Assembly (NCBI GenBank): GCA_910577655.1 | Contig: CAJTOW010000009.1 | Coordinates: 13,016 to 57,472 of the forward strand | Source of the DNA: an uncultured Lachnospiraceae bacterium | GTDB lineage: Bacteria; Bacillota; Clostridia; Lachnospirales; Lachnospiraceae | Length of the DNA: 44,457 nucleotides | Direction of reading: 5' to 3' | In this document: positions 16,460 through 25,650 of the stretch, in pieces | How positions within the stretch are numbered: position 1 is the first letter of the stretch | Layout: each line of letters opens with the position of its first letter | Made by a program: the position numbers and the translations under genes | Notes under the pieces: model-generated | Databases searched by the model: none | What the model was told of the DNA's origin: nothing | The model's input: only the letters and a program-made list of their open reading frames with translations

Positions 16460-17272
16460 TTGTTCACAAAACGACTGATTAGCGGTATTATTCTTGTGAT
16501 TCTTGCTATTATAATAGTGGGGAACGGAGGATTGCTGCTGTATGCTACCACAGCCCTGATCTCCCTGATCGGGCTCTTCGAGCTGTACCGTGTGATGAAG
16601 ATCGAGAAAAAGCTTCTGGGGATCGTGGGCTATCTGACGACTATTTCCTACTATGGGATCATATGGTTTGACGGGCAGGAGTATGTGACTCTGATGGTGA
16701 TCGCCGCCCTGATGGTACTTATGAGCCTATATGTGTTCACCTTTCCCAGATACGAGACCGGGGAGGTGACGGTTGCATTTTTCGGTGTATTCTACGTGGC
16801 TGTGATGCTTTCCTACCTTTACCAGGTACGTGCCATGGGAGACGGGAAGTATCTGGTGTGGCTGATCTTCATAAGCTCCTGGGGATGTGATACCTGCGCC
16901 TACTGCACGGGAATGCTCTTTGGCAGACACAGGCTGGCTCCGGTTTTAAGTCCCAAGAAGTCCGTAGAGGGGGCTGTGGGCGGCGCTTTAGGAGCGGCGC
17001 TTCTGGGCCTTGCCTATGCCTGCGTCTTTGGAGCAAGGATGTCAGAGCTGATGAATCCCAGGCTGGCTTGTGCGGTGGCCTGCGCCATAGCCGCGGTGAT
17101 CTCCCAGATCGGGGATCTGGCTGCCTCTGCCATCAAACGGAATCATGATATCAAGGATTATGGAAACCTGATTCCCGGACATGGAGGGATTCTGGACCGG
17201 TTTGACAGTATGCTCTTTACAGCGCCGGCCATTTATTTTGCGATTACATTTCTTGGGCAGTTTGTACATTAG
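16460..17272 (+). CDS. cdsA: Phosphatidate cytidylyltransferase
   Basis: CdsA makes CDP-diacylglycerol from CTP and phosphatidate, the branch point for phospholipids. The 270-residue protein has about eight membrane segments. The C-terminal signature SAIKRNHDIKDYGNLIPGHG followed by GILDRFDS is diagnostic. The start is TTG at 16460, preceded by AAGGAGGAG at 16445-16453; no closer ATG fits. It is placed between uppS and dxr, as in other Firmicutes. Confidence 0.95.
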   Translation: MFTKRLISGIILVILAIIIVGNGGLLLYATTALISLIGLFELYRVMKIEKKLLGIVGYLTTISYYGIIWFDGQEYVTLMVIAALMVLMSLYVFTFPRYETGEVTVAFFGVFYVAVMLSYLYQVRAMGDGKYLVWLIFISSWGCDTCAYCTGMLFGRHRLAPVLSPKKSVEGAVGGALGAALLGLAYACVFGARMSELMNPRLACAVACAIAAVISQIGDLAASAIKRNHDIKDYGNLIPGHGGILDRFDSMLFTAPAIYFAITFLGQFVH

Positions 17273-17384
17273 AACATGTCTGGAAACTGCTTTTTGATGA
17301 TGCAGCGGGGGATGCCAGTGACAGTTGGTATATCCCATGAACGGTTATGGATTTTCAGATGTGTTCCAAAACGGAGGAAAAATA

Positions 17385-18584
17385 ATGAAGAAAATTGCGA
17401 TTCTTGGTTCCACAGGCTCCATTGGGACCCAGACGCTGCAGGTGGTGGATGAGCAGAAGGATATTCAGGTGACGGCTCTGGCCGCCGGAAGCAATATAAA
17501 ACTTCTGGAGGAGCAGATCCGCAGATACCATCCGTCCCTGGTCTGTGTCTGGGATGAGAAGAAGGCCGGAGAGTTAAAGGTCCGGGTGGCAGATCTTGCC
17601 GTCCGGGTGACCTCAGGTTTGGAGGGGCTTATGGAGGTGGCATCCGAACCACAGGCAGAGATCGTGGTGACAGCAGTGGTAGGGATGATCGGAATACGTC
17701 CTACGATAGCCGCCATGGAGGCGGGGAAGGACATTGCCCTTGCCAACAAGGAGACTCTGGTGACGGCGGGACATATTATCATGCCCCTGGCCAGGGAGAA
17801 GGGAGTGCGGATCCTTCCGGTGGACAGTGAGCACAGTGCGATCTTTCAGTGTCTCAATGGGGAGCCGGGGCGGGCGGCCCACAAGATTCTTCTGACGGCT
17901 TCCGGCGGTCCCTTCCGGGGATGGACCCGGCAGCAGCTTGCCGGAGTACGTCTGGAGGATGCCTTAAAGCATCCCAACTGGTCTATGGGAAGGAAGATCA
18001 CCATTGATTCCTCCACCATGGTCAACAAAGGTCTGGAGGTTATGGAGGCCCGGTGGCTTTTTGATGTATCCATGGACCAGGTGCAGGTGGTTGTCCAGCC
18101 CCAGAGTGTGATCCACTCTATGGTAGAGTTTGAAGATGGGGCTGTTATGGCCCAACTGGGTACTCCGGATATGAAGCTTCCCATCCAGTACGCACTTTAT
18201 TATCCCCAGCGGAGATATCTGTCCGGGGAGCGGCTGGATTTTGCAAAACTGGGAAGCATTACCTTTGAGGACCCTGACCCGGAGGTATTCAGGGGCCTGA
18301 AGCTGGCCTATGATGCAGGACGGACGGGCGGATCGCTTCCAACCGTGTACAATGCGGCTAACGAGTATGCGGTGGGACGGTTTTTGAACAGGGAAATTTC
18401 TTATTTGACGATTGTTGAGATGATTGAAGCTGCCATGGAGCAGCATAAGGTGACCGGCAATCCGTCTGTGGAGCAGATCCTTGAGGCGGAGCGGGAGACC
18501 TATGAGTTTATAGAAAGCAGGTGGCAGATTGCTGAACATTCTTGCAGCAATACTTTTATTCGGAGTCATTGTTCTGATTCATGA
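17385..18584 (+). CDS. dxr: 1-deoxy-D-xylulose 5-phosphate reductoisomerase
   Basis: Dxr converts DXP to 2-C-methyl-D-erythritol 4-phosphate with NADPH, the first committed step of the MEP isoprenoid pathway. AILGSTGSIGTQTL is the NADPH-binding start, LANKETLVTAG and PVDSEHSAIFQCL are active-site segments, and the stretch KITIDSSTMVNKGLEVMEA is highly diagnostic. The start at ATG 17385, with GGAGG just upstream, gives 399 residues; the frame is open to 17325 but the extension is not family-like. The last 56 bases overlap the start of rseP in another frame, giving a non-conserved Cys/Ser-rich tail (HSCSNTFIRSHCSDS). Confidence 0.95.
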   Translation: MKKIAILGSTGSIGTQTLQVVDEQKDIQVTALAAGSNIKLLEEQIRRYHPSLVCVWDEKKAGELKVRVADLAVRVTSGLEGLMEVASEPQAEIVVTAVVGMIGIRPTIAAMEAGKDIALANKETLVTAGHIIMPLAREKGVRILPVDSEHSAIFQCLNGEPGRAAHKILLTASGGPFRGWTRQQLAGVRLEDALKHPNWSMGRKITIDSSTMVNKGLEVMEARWLFDVSMDQVQVVVQPQSVIHSMVEFEDGAVMAQLGTPDMKLPIQYALYYPQRRYLSGERLDFAKLGSITFEDPDPEVFRGLKLAYDAGRTGGSLPTVYNAANEYAVGRFLNREISYLTIVEMIEAAMEQHKVTGNPSVEQILEAERETYEFIESRWQIAEHSCSNTFIRSHCSDS

Positions 18585-19599
18585 ATTCGGACATTTTCTT
18601 TTTGCAAAGCTCAACGGGATCGGTGTGGTGGAATTTTCCATCGGCATGGGCCCCAGGCTGGTGAGCATGGTCCGGGGAGAGACCCGCTACTCCATCAAGG
18701 TACTGCCCTTCGGCGGTTCCTGTATGATGGTGGGGGAGGATATGGGGGATGACCCGGATCCCAGGGCCTTTAACAACAAGCCGGTCTGGGCGCGGATACA
18801 GGTGATAGCGGCGGGGCCGGTCTTTAATTTTCTTCTGGCCTTTTTCTTTGCCATGGTGATCGTTGCCCAGATCGGTCATGACGCGCCGGTGCTTTACGGG
18901 GTCATGGACGGCTATCCGGCCCAGGAAGCAGGACTTCAGGCCGGGGATAAGATCACCCGGATCAACAACCGGAAGATCAGGGCTCACAGGGATGTGTCAC
19001 TGTATCTGTTTTCCCATCCGGGGGAGACTGTGACCATCCGCTATGAGCGTCCGGCGGGCGGCTCCTGGGACAATGGCGGTGCCGCAGAACGGCGCAGTGT
19101 CCAGGTGACACCGGTCTATTCGGAGGAATACCAGTCCCATATGCTGGGTGTCCAGTTCCTGGGCTACGAGAAGACACGGAACCCGCTGGAGTTTCTGCAG
19201 GCCAGCGCCTATGAGGTGGAATACTGTGTGCGGTCTACCTTTGACAGCTTCGGGATGCTTTTTCGCAGGCAGGTGAAGATGGACGAAGCAGTGGCAGGCC
19301 CGGTTCAGATCGTGACCATGGTGGGCGAGACAGTGGAGGAAGGACGGGAACAGGGGCCTGTGGCGGTTCTTTTCGTCATATCCAACTGGATCCTGCTTCT
19401 CAGCGCCAGTCTGGGGATCATGAATCTGCTTCCCATCCCGGCTCTGGACGGAGGCCGTCTGCTATTCCTTCTGGTGGAGCTGGTGCGGGGCAGACCAATG
19501 GATCCCGAGAAGGAAGGAATGGTGCATATGGCAGGTATGATGCTTCTGATGGCATTTATGGTGCTGGTGCTGTTCAATGATATACGGAAGCTGTTGTAG
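18529..19599 (+). CDS. rseP: RseP-like intramembrane zinc metalloprotease (site-2 protease)
   Basis: This membrane protease cleaves transmembrane anti-sigma factors and leftover signal peptides. HEFGH at residues 18-22 is the zinc site, within the first membrane helix. A PDZ domain lies around residues 120-200 (YPAQEAGLQAGDKITRINN), and NLLPIPALDGGRLLF near residue 300 carries the third zinc ligand (LDG). Its 356 residues suit the single-PDZ Firmicute form. The start is TTG at 18529 with AGGTGG four bases upstream, inside the dxr coding region, so the two genes are probably translationally coupled. Confidence 0.93.
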   Translation: MLNILAAILLFGVIVLIHEFGHFLFAKLNGIGVVEFSIGMGPRLVSMVRGETRYSIKVLPFGGSCMMVGEDMGDDPDPRAFNNKPVWARIQVIAAGPVFNFLLAFFFAMVIVAQIGHDAPVLYGVMDGYPAQEAGLQAGDKITRINNRKIRAHRDVSLYLFSHPGETVTIRYERPAGGSWDNGGAAERRSVQVTPVYSEEYQSHMLGVQFLGYEKTRNPLEFLQASAYEVEYCVRSTFDSFGMLFRRQVKMDEAVAGPVQIVTMVGETVEEGREQGPVAVLFVISNWILLLSASLGIMNLLPIPALDGGRLLFLLVELVRGRPMDPEKEGMVHMAGMMLLMAFMVLVLFNDIRKLL

Positions 19600-19641
19600 G
19601 CGGCAGACGGTGGTCAAGGGTTTTCAATAGCTGGATGCCGC

Positions 19642-19668
19642 AACAGTTCAGGGGGCGTCTGAACTGTT
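19642..19668. repeat. Dispersed palindrome, copy 5
   Basis: AACAGTTCAG and CTGAACTGTT form a perfect 10 bp stem around GGGGCGT, in the 100-base gap between rseP and ispG, directly upstream of the ispG ribosome binding site. Confidence 0.75.
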
Positions 19669-19699
19669 ACATGATTGTTGCAGCGAGAGGGGAGAGATC

Positions 19700-20761
19700 A
19701 TGGAGAGAAGAATTACGAAGAAAGTACAGATCGGGGACCGGGTCATCGGCGGGGGCCATCCGGTGCTGATCCAGTCCATGTGCAATACAAAGACAGAGGA
19801 TGCGAAAGCAACCATCGGGCAGATCCGGAAGCTGGAGCAGGCAGGCTGTGACATCATCCGGGTAGCGGTGCCTACTATGGAGGCGGCTGAGAGTCTGTCG
19901 GCGATCAGGAAGCAGATCCATATCCCGCTGGTGGCGGATATCCATTTTGATTACCGCCTTGCTATCGCGGCGATCCAGAACGGTGCTGACAAGATCCGGA
20001 TCAATCCTGGCAATATCGGCTCCGTGGACAGGGTCCGGGCTGTGGTGGAGAAGGCAAAGGAATACAAGGTGCCCATCCGGGTAGGGGTCAACAGCGGCTC
20101 CCTGGAGAAGTCCCTGATCCAGAAGTATGGCGGCGTCACTGCGGAAGGGATCGTGGAAAGCGCCCTGGATAAGGTGGCGATGATTGAACAGATGGACTAT
20201 GACAATCTGGTGATCAGCATCAAATCCTCGGATGTGCTTATGTGCGTCAGGGCCCATGAGCTGATCAGCAGAAAGACCCGGTATCCCCTGCATGTGGGGA
20301 TCACAGAGGCCGGGACTGTGACCTCCGGCAATATCAAGTCCTCCGTGGGTCTGGGGATCATCCTCTATCAGGGCATCGGAGATACCATCCGTGTCTCCCT
20401 GACCGGGGATCCTTTGGAGGAAATAAAGTCTGCGAAGCTGATTTTAAGAACCCTGGGTCTGAGAAAGGGCGGGATCGAGGTAGTATCCTGTCCTACCTGC
20501 GGACGTACCCAGATTGATCTGATCCGGCTGGCCGGACAGGTGGAGAATCTGGTGACGGAATTCGACGATCTGGATCTGAAGGTGGCGGTCATGGGCTGTG
20601 TGGTCAATGGCCCTGGGGAAGCGAGAGAGGCAGATCTTGGGATCGCAGGGGGTATTGGTGAAGGACTTTTGATCCGTAAGGGCGAAGTGATCCGCAAGCT
20701 GCCGGAGGGAGAACTTCTGGAGGCGCTGCGGCAGGAGCTTCTGGCAGTGCGGGGCGCATGA
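19700..20761 (+). CDS. ispG: 4-hydroxy-3-methylbut-2-enyl diphosphate synthase (GcpE)
   Basis: IspG is the [4Fe-4S] enzyme that opens MEcPP to HMBPP in the MEP pathway. HPVLIQSMCNTKT near the N-terminus, ADIHFDYRLA, and the C-terminal cluster ligands in SCPTCGRTQ and MGCVVNGPGEAREADLG are diagnostic. Its 353-residue length is normal. AGGGGAGAG precedes the ATG. The last codons (LLEALRQELLAVRGA) are the first unit of a tandem repeat that continues past the stop codon, and the TGA stop overlaps the ATG of the next micro-ORF. Confidence 0.95.
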   Translation: MERRITKKVQIGDRVIGGGHPVLIQSMCNTKTEDAKATIGQIRKLEQAGCDIIRVAVPTMEAAESLSAIRKQIHIPLVADIHFDYRLAIAAIQNGADKIRINPGNIGSVDRVRAVVEKAKEYKVPIRVGVNSGSLEKSLIQKYGGVTAEGIVESALDKVAMIEQMDYDNLVISIKSSDVLMCVRAHELISRKTRYPLHVGITEAGTVTSGNIKSSVGLGIILYQGIGDTIRVSLTGDPLEEIKSAKLILRTLGLRKGGIEVVSCPTCGRTQIDLIRLAGQVENLVTEFDDLDLKVAVMGCVVNGPGEAREADLGIAGGIGEGLLIRKGEVIRKLPEGELLEALRQELLAVRGA

Positions 20762-20917
20762 AGACACTGCGGCAGAAGCTTCTGTCAGGGGACGCATGAA
20801 GGCGCTGCGGCAGGAGCTTCTGGCAGTGCGGGGCGCATGAAGACGCTGCGGCAGAAGCTTCTGTCAGGGGACGCATGAAGGCGCTGCGGCAGAAGCTTCT
20901 GTCAGGGGGCATATGAA
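20722..20917 (+). repeat. Tandem repeat with 41 and 38 bp alternating units
   Basis: Units run A (20722-20762), B (20763-20800), A (20801-20841), B (20842-20879), B (20880-20917). The two A units are identical, and the first A+B pair differs from the second at one base, so the higher-order unit is 79 bp. Each unit contains GCAGAAGCTTCTG or a close form (CAGAAGCTTCTG is a 12-base palindrome) and ends in ATGAA. The first unit is the 3' end of ispG, so the array arose by repeated duplication of that end. Confidence 0.95.
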
Positions 20918-20966
20918 GGCGCAGCTGTATCGCAGGAGGCTGCGGATTCTGACGAAAGGTGATTAG
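20758..20966 (+). other. Relay of five micro-ORFs linking ispG to polC
   Basis: Five short ORFs follow one another without a gap: 20758-20799 (MKTLRQKLLSGDA), 20796-20840 (MKALRQELLAVRGA), 20837-20878 (MKTLRQKLLSGDA), 20875-20916 (MKALRQKLLSGGI) and 20913-20966 (MKAQLYRRRLRILTKGD). The ispG stop and the first four micro-ORF stops each overlap the next start as ATGA, and the fifth ends in TAG directly against the polC ATG. In B units AGGGGAC lies close enough to the next ATG to act as a weak ribosome binding site. The ORFs are a direct reading. Actual translation, and a role in coupling polC to ispG by termination-reinitiation, are inferred. The peptides themselves resemble nothing known. Confidence 0.6.
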
Positions 20967-23900
20967 ATGAAAGCATTTATAGAAGTATTCCCGGATCTGC
21001 ACATGACGGGACAGATGCAGGAGCTTTTAAACCTGGTGGAGGTGGAGAAGGTGTCCATGACCAGGGATAGAAGCTCCATTCGTGTCTCCATCATCAGTCC
21101 GCGGCTGATTCATAAAAAAAATATCATGGATCTGGAAAAGGGTATCCGGGACCAGCTTTTCCCCAGGAAACAGGTCCAGATCCGGATCTTCGAGAAATAC
21201 AGGCTGTCTGAACAGTACACTCCGGAAAAGCTCCTCAAGGTGTACAGGGACAGTCTTCTTCTGGAACTGAAAAACTACAGCATTGTGGAATACAGTATGC
21301 TCCGCAAGGCGGAATGTACCTTCCCCCAGCCAGATCTACTACATATGACCATTGAGGATACCATGGTAAACAAGGAGAAGGCGGGGGAGCTGAAACGGAT
21401 CCTGGAGAAGGTCTTTCATGAGCGGTGTGGGATGCCGGTGGAGGTGGAGTTTGAGTATATTCCGCCAAGCCGGCGTGAAGCAGCCCAGGCAGAAGTGTTT
21501 GCCGCTCTCCCAGGGGTGGGAACTGGCGGCCAGGAGACCCATCCTCATCTGGAGCCGGAGGAGGCCCAGCCTAAGTCATCCATAGTCCCCCAGTCTGCAA
21601 AAACCCCTTCACAGCCGGTTAAGGCAGCGGCCGAAGTCTCTGGCGGCGGAGAAGCGCCTCTTCGGATGGGCAAAAAGGGGGGCTTTGGCAAAGGCGACCG
21701 GAGTTTTGGCTCCTACCACAAGAAATCCGACAACCCGGATGTACTTTACGGGCGCGATTTTGAGGATGATTTCACGGAGATCGGAAAGATCGAGGGGGAG
21801 ATCGGAGAGATCACCATCCGGGGCAGGATCCTGGACAAAGACAGCCGTCTTTTGCGCAGTGGGAAGACTATCATCATCTTCCATATTACGGATTTTACAG
21901 ATACTATTACAGTCAAGCTCTTTGCCAGTGAGGATACCCTGGAGGATCTGGACAATGCGGTGAAGCCGGGTACATTTATCCGGCTGCGGGGCATGACTAC
22001 CATTGACCGGTTCGACGGGGAGCTGACTATAGGCTCTGTGCGGGGCATCAAGCGGGCGGAGGATTTCACCAGCAAGCGTATGGACAACAGTCCCTTAAAA
22101 CGGGTAGAGCTTCACTGTCATACCAAGATGAGCGATATGGATGGCGTGTCCGAGGTGAAGGATATTGTCAAGCGGGCCAAATCCTGGGGCATGCCGGCCA
22201 TTGCGGTCACGGACCATGGCTGTGTCCAGGCATTTCCCGATGCCAGCCATGCCCTGGATAAGAATGATACTTTTAAGGTTCTCTATGGGGTAGAAGGGTA
22301 TCTGGTGGATGACATGAAGGAGCTGGTGGAGAATTCACGGGGACAGGATTTCTCTGATACATATGTGGTGTTTGACATCGAGACTACGGGATTCAGCCCG
22401 GAGAAGAACCGGATCATCGAGATCGGCGCCGTGAAGGTGGCGGACGGACAGATCACGGACAAGTTCAGCACCTTTGTCAATCCGGATGTGCCCATTCCCT
22501 TTGAGATCGAGCAGCTGACGGGCATTAACGATAATATGGTGCTTCCGGCGCCGAAGATCGAGGCAGTGCTGCCCCGGTTTTTGGAGTTTATCGGGGACTG
22601 TGCCCTGGTGGCCCACAACGCGTCCTTTGATGTGAGCTTTATCGCTTATCAGGCAGGACTTCTGGGGCTTCCCTTTCATCCCACAGTACTGGATACGGTG
22701 GCCATTGCCCGCCAGCTTCTGCCCCAGTTAAGCCGTTTTAAGCTGGATACGGTGGCCAAGGCACTGAAGATATCCCTGGAGAACCATCACCGGGCCGTGG
22801 ATGACGCGGGGGCCACGGCAGAGATCTTTGCCAGATTTGTGGCCATGCTGCGGGAGCGGGGGGTGGAGAATCTGGACCAGTTAAATTCCATGAGCGCCTT
22901 GTCCCCGGACACCATCAAGAAGATGCCAACCTACCATGTGATCCTTCTGGCGAAAAATGAGGTGGGACGGATCAATCTGTACCGTCTGGTGTCCTGGTCC
23001 CACATTGATTATTTCGCTAAGCGGCCCAGGATTCCCAAGACCCTTCTGAACAAGTACCGGGAGGGGCTGATCATCGGTTCCGCCTGCGAGGCCGGGGAAC
23101 TGTACCAGGCCATGCTGCGGGGGCAGCCCTGGGACAGCCTGATGAAGATCGCCAGCTTTTACGATTTTCTGGAGATCCAGCCTCTGGGGAACAATGGCTT
23201 CATGCTCCGGGATGAGAAGAGTACGGTGAAATCCTGGGAGGATCTAAAGGACCTGAACCGCCGGATCGTCCAGATGGGGGAGGAGTTGGGCAAGCCGGTG
23301 TGTGCCACCTGCGATGTGCATTTTCTGAACCCGGAGGATGAGGTCTACCGGCGGATCCTTATGGCAGGCCAGGGCTTCTCTGATGCGGACGACCAGGCGC
23401 CTCTGTATCTTCGGACTACGGAGGAAATGTTAAAGGAGTTTGAGTATCTGGGGCCGGACAAGGCCCAGGAGGTAGTGGTTACCAATACCCGCCTGGTGGC
23501 GGATATGTGTGAGCCCATCGCGCCGGTGCGTCCGGATAAATGTCCGCCGGTGATTGAGAATTCCGATGAGACCCTGCGGAAGATCTGCTACGACTGTGCC
23601 CATGACATGTACGGGGAGAATCTGCCGGAGATTGTGGTGGAACGGCTGGAACGGGAGCTGAACTCCATCATCTCCAACGGATTTGCGGTGATGTATATCA
23701 TTGCCCAGAAGCTGGTGTGGAAGTCCAATGAGGACGGATACCTGGTAGGATCCCGGGGCTCTGTAGGTTCCTCCTTTGTGGCTACCATGTCGGGCATTAC
23801 GGAGGTGAATCCTTTAAGTCCCCATTATTACTGTCCAAGCTGTCATTTCTATGATTTTGACTCGGAGGAAGTGAAGAAGTTCGGCGGCATGGCCGGGTGC

Positions 23901-25439
23901 GATATGCCGGACCGGTTCTGTCCGGAGTGCGGCAAGCCCATGACCAAGGCAGGATTCGATATTCCCTTTGAAACATTTCTGGGGTTCAAGGGGGACAAGG
24001 AGCCAGATATTGACTTAAACTTCTCTGGTGAATACCAGAGCAAGGCCCATGACTATACGGAGGTGATCTTCGGCAAGGGCCAGACCTACCGGGCCGGAAC
24101 CATCGGCACCCTGGCGGACAAGACGGCATTCGGCTTTGTAAAGCGGTATTATGAGGAGCGGGGGATCCATAAGCGGAATTGTGAGATCGACCGGATCGTC
24201 CAGGGCTGTGTGGGAGTGCGCCGAACCACAGGACAGCACCCGGGAGGAATCGTGGTGCTGCCCATCGGGGAGGAGATCTACTCATTCACCCCGGTCCAGC
24301 GTCCGGCCAATGATATGACCACCAAGACAGTGACCACCCATTTTGATTATCATTCTATTGACCACAACCTGTTAAAGCTTGATATTCTGGGACACGATGA
24401 TCCTACCATGATCCGGATGCTCCAGGATCTGACAGGGCTGGATCCGGTAAAGGATATTCCCCTGGATTCTCCTGAGGTGATGTCTCTGTTCCAGAATACC
24501 AGCGCCCTGGGTGTCACCCCGGATGAGATCGGCGGGTGCCAGCTGGGGGCCCTGGGGATTCCTGAGTTCGGCACGGATTTTGCCATGCAGATGCTTCTGG
24601 ATGCCCAGCCGAAATATTTCTCTGACCTGGTGCGGATCGCGGGACTGGCCCACGGCACGGATGTGTGGCTGGGCAATGCCAAGGATCTGATCTTAAGTGG
24701 TCAGGCCACTATCCAGACAGCCATCTGCTGCCGTGACGATATCATGGTCTATCTGATCCAGATGGGACTGGAGGAGGGGCTCTCCTTTACCATCATGGAG
24801 AGTGTGCGAAAAGGGAAAGGGCTGAAAGACGAATGGATGGCTGAGATGCGAAAGCATGAGGTACCGGAATGGTACATTGAGTCTTGCCTGAAGATTAAGT
24901 ACATGTTCCCCAAGGCCCACGCGGCGGCCTATGTGATGATGGCCTGGCGGGTGGCCTACTGTAAGGTGTTCTATCCCTTAGCCTACTACGCTGCCTTCTT
25001 CAGCATCCGGGCCAGCGGCTTTTCCTATGAGCTTATGTGCCAGGGCCGGGACAAGCTGGAATTCCATCTGGCAGACTACAGGAAGCGGATGGATACCTTG
25101 TCCAAGAAGGAGCAGGACACCCTGCGGGACATGCGGATCGTCCAGGAAATGTATGCAAGAGGCTATGAGTTCATGCCCCTGGATATTTACCGGGCCCAGG
25201 CAAACCACTTCCAGATCATCGACGGAAAGCTGATGCCGTCCCTAAGCAGCATCGACGGAATGGGAGACAAGGCGGCGGAAGGAGTGGCAGTGGCAGCGGC
25301 GGAAGGCCCCTTCCTTTCACGGGAAGATTTCCGCAACCGCTCCAAGATCAGCAAAACTCTGTGTGACCTTATGGCAGATATGGGACTTTTGGGAGATTTG
25401 CCGGAGAGCAATCAGTTGTCTCTGTTTGATTTTGCATGA
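20967..25439 (+). CDS. polC: DNA polymerase III alpha subunit, Gram-positive type PolC
   Basis: PolC is the main replicative polymerase with built-in proofreading. Over 1490 residues it shows an N-terminal domain, a low-complexity Ala/Pro/Gly linker (about 170-250), an OB fold (about 265-355), a PHP domain starting HCHTKMSDMDG (His383, His385), a DEDD exonuclease inserted in the PHP (FDIETTG, Asp470 and Glu472), a Zn-binding segment starting CPSC at 956-959, and the catalytic PDIDLNFSG (Asp1014, Asp1016). The C-terminus QLSLFDF (1483-1489) is a canonical sliding-clamp binding motif. It is slightly longer than the ~1440-residue B. subtilis enzyme, mostly through the linker. AAAGGTG precedes the ATG, which directly abuts the stop of the last micro-ORF. 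Confidence 0.97.
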   Translation: MKAFIEVFPDLHMTGQMQELLNLVEVEKVSMTRDRSSIRVSIISPRLIHKKNIMDLEKGIRDQLFPRKQVQIRIFEKYRLSEQYTPEKLLKVYRDSLLLELKNYSIVEYSMLRKAECTFPQPDLLHMTIEDTMVNKEKAGELKRILEKVFHERCGMPVEVEFEYIPPSRREAAQAEVFAALPGVGTGGQETHPHLEPEEAQPKSSIVPQSAKTPSQPVKAAAEVSGGGEAPLRMGKKGGFGKGDRSFGSYHKKSDNPDVLYGRDFEDDFTEIGKIEGEIGEITIRGRILDKDSRLLRSGKTIIIFHITDFTDTITVKLFASEDTLEDLDNAVKPGTFIRLRGMTTIDRFDGELTIGSVRGIKRAEDFTSKRMDNSPLKRVELHCHTKMSDMDGVSEVKDIVKRAKSWGMPAIAVTDHGCVQAFPDASHALDKNDTFKVLYGVEGYLVDDMKELVENSRGQDFSDTYVVFDIETTGFSPEKNRIIEIGAVKVADGQITDKFSTFVNPDVPIPFEIEQLTGINDNMVLPAPKIEAVLPRFLEFIGDCALVAHNASFDVSFIAYQAGLLGLPFHPTVLDTVAIARQLLPQLSRFKLDTVAKALKISLENHHRAVDDAGATAEIFARFVAMLRERGVENLDQLNSMSALSPDTIKKMPTYHVILLAKNEVGRINLYRLVSWSHIDYFAKRPRIPKTLLNKYREGLIIGSACEAGELYQAMLRGQPWDSLMKIASFYDFLEIQPLGNNGFMLRDEKSTVKSWEDLKDLNRRIVQMGEELGKPVCATCDVHFLNPEDEVYRRILMAGQGFSDADDQAPLYLRTTEEMLKEFEYLGPDKAQEVVVTNTRLVADMCEPIAPVRPDKCPPVIENSDETLRKICYDCAHDMYGENLPEIVVERLERELNSIISNGFAVMYIIAQKLVWKSNEDGYLVGSRGSVGSSFVATMSGITEVNPLSPHYYCPSCHFYDFDSEEVKKFGGMAGCDMPDRFCPECGKPMTKAGFDIPFETFLGFKGDKEPDIDLNFSGEYQSKAHDYTEVIFGKGQTYRAGTIGTLADKTAFGFVKRYYEERGIHKRNCEIDRIVQGCVGVRRTTGQHPGGIVVLPIGEEIYSFTPVQRPANDMTTKTVTTHFDYHSIDHNLLKLDILGHDDPTMIRMLQDLTGLDPVKDIPLDSPEVMSLFQNTSALGVTPDEIGGCQLGALGIPEFGTDFAMQMLLDAQPKYFSDLVRIAGLAHGTDVWLGNAKDLILSGQATIQTAICCRDDIMVYLIQMGLEEGLSFTIMESVRKGKGLKDEWMAEMRKHEVPEWYIESCLKIKYMFPKAHAAAYVMMAWRVAYCKVFYPLAYYAAFFSIRASGFSYELMCQGRDKLEFHLADYRKRMDTLSKKEQDTLRDMRIVQEMYARGYEFMPLDIYRAQANHFQIIDGKLMPSLSSIDGMGDKAAEGVAVAAAEGPFLSREDFRNRSKISKTLCDLMADMGLLGDLPESNQLSLFDFA

Positions 25440-25440
25440 G

Positions 25441-25493
25441 AAAAGCAGGAGTATCAGGATGTATATAACACATCCTGATACTCCTGCTTTTTT
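25441..25493 (+). terminator. Strong intrinsic terminator of polC
   Basis: A 21 bp perfect stem (25441-25461 with 25471-25491, including GCAGGAGTATCAGGATG) with a nine-base loop, ending in a T run. It ends the long housekeeping transcript directly after the polC stop. Confidence 0.93.
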
Positions 25494-25518
25494 CGTGGAT
25501 TACCATAATCTGCGAAAA
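25488..25518. repeat. Left palindromic element flanking the integrase
   Basis: The element is an imperfect palindrome (TTTTTTCG..GATTA CCA TAATC..CGAAAA). It matches the reverse complement of 27004-27034 at 29 of 31 positions, including 21 exact bases (25498-25518 against 27004-27024). Read directly rather than inverted, the match is poorer because the central CCA becomes TGG. The pair encloses the integrase gene. It partly overlaps the polC terminator tail. Confidence 0.7.
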
Positions 25519-25650
25519 GAAAAAACGCAGTTAATCTATCGTCTAATCTGATATTTCTGTTTACATCGACGTAATTCTACCACATGTTGAGGAAAATTAC
25601 TACTTAAATTTTTATGATTTTTTGTAAATCCGGGGAAAAGGAGGATAAAA

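Noticed and set aside
20722..20917. CRISPR-like array
   Set aside because: Units are directly contiguous with no variable spacers and derive from the ispG coding end, so this is a tandem duplication.
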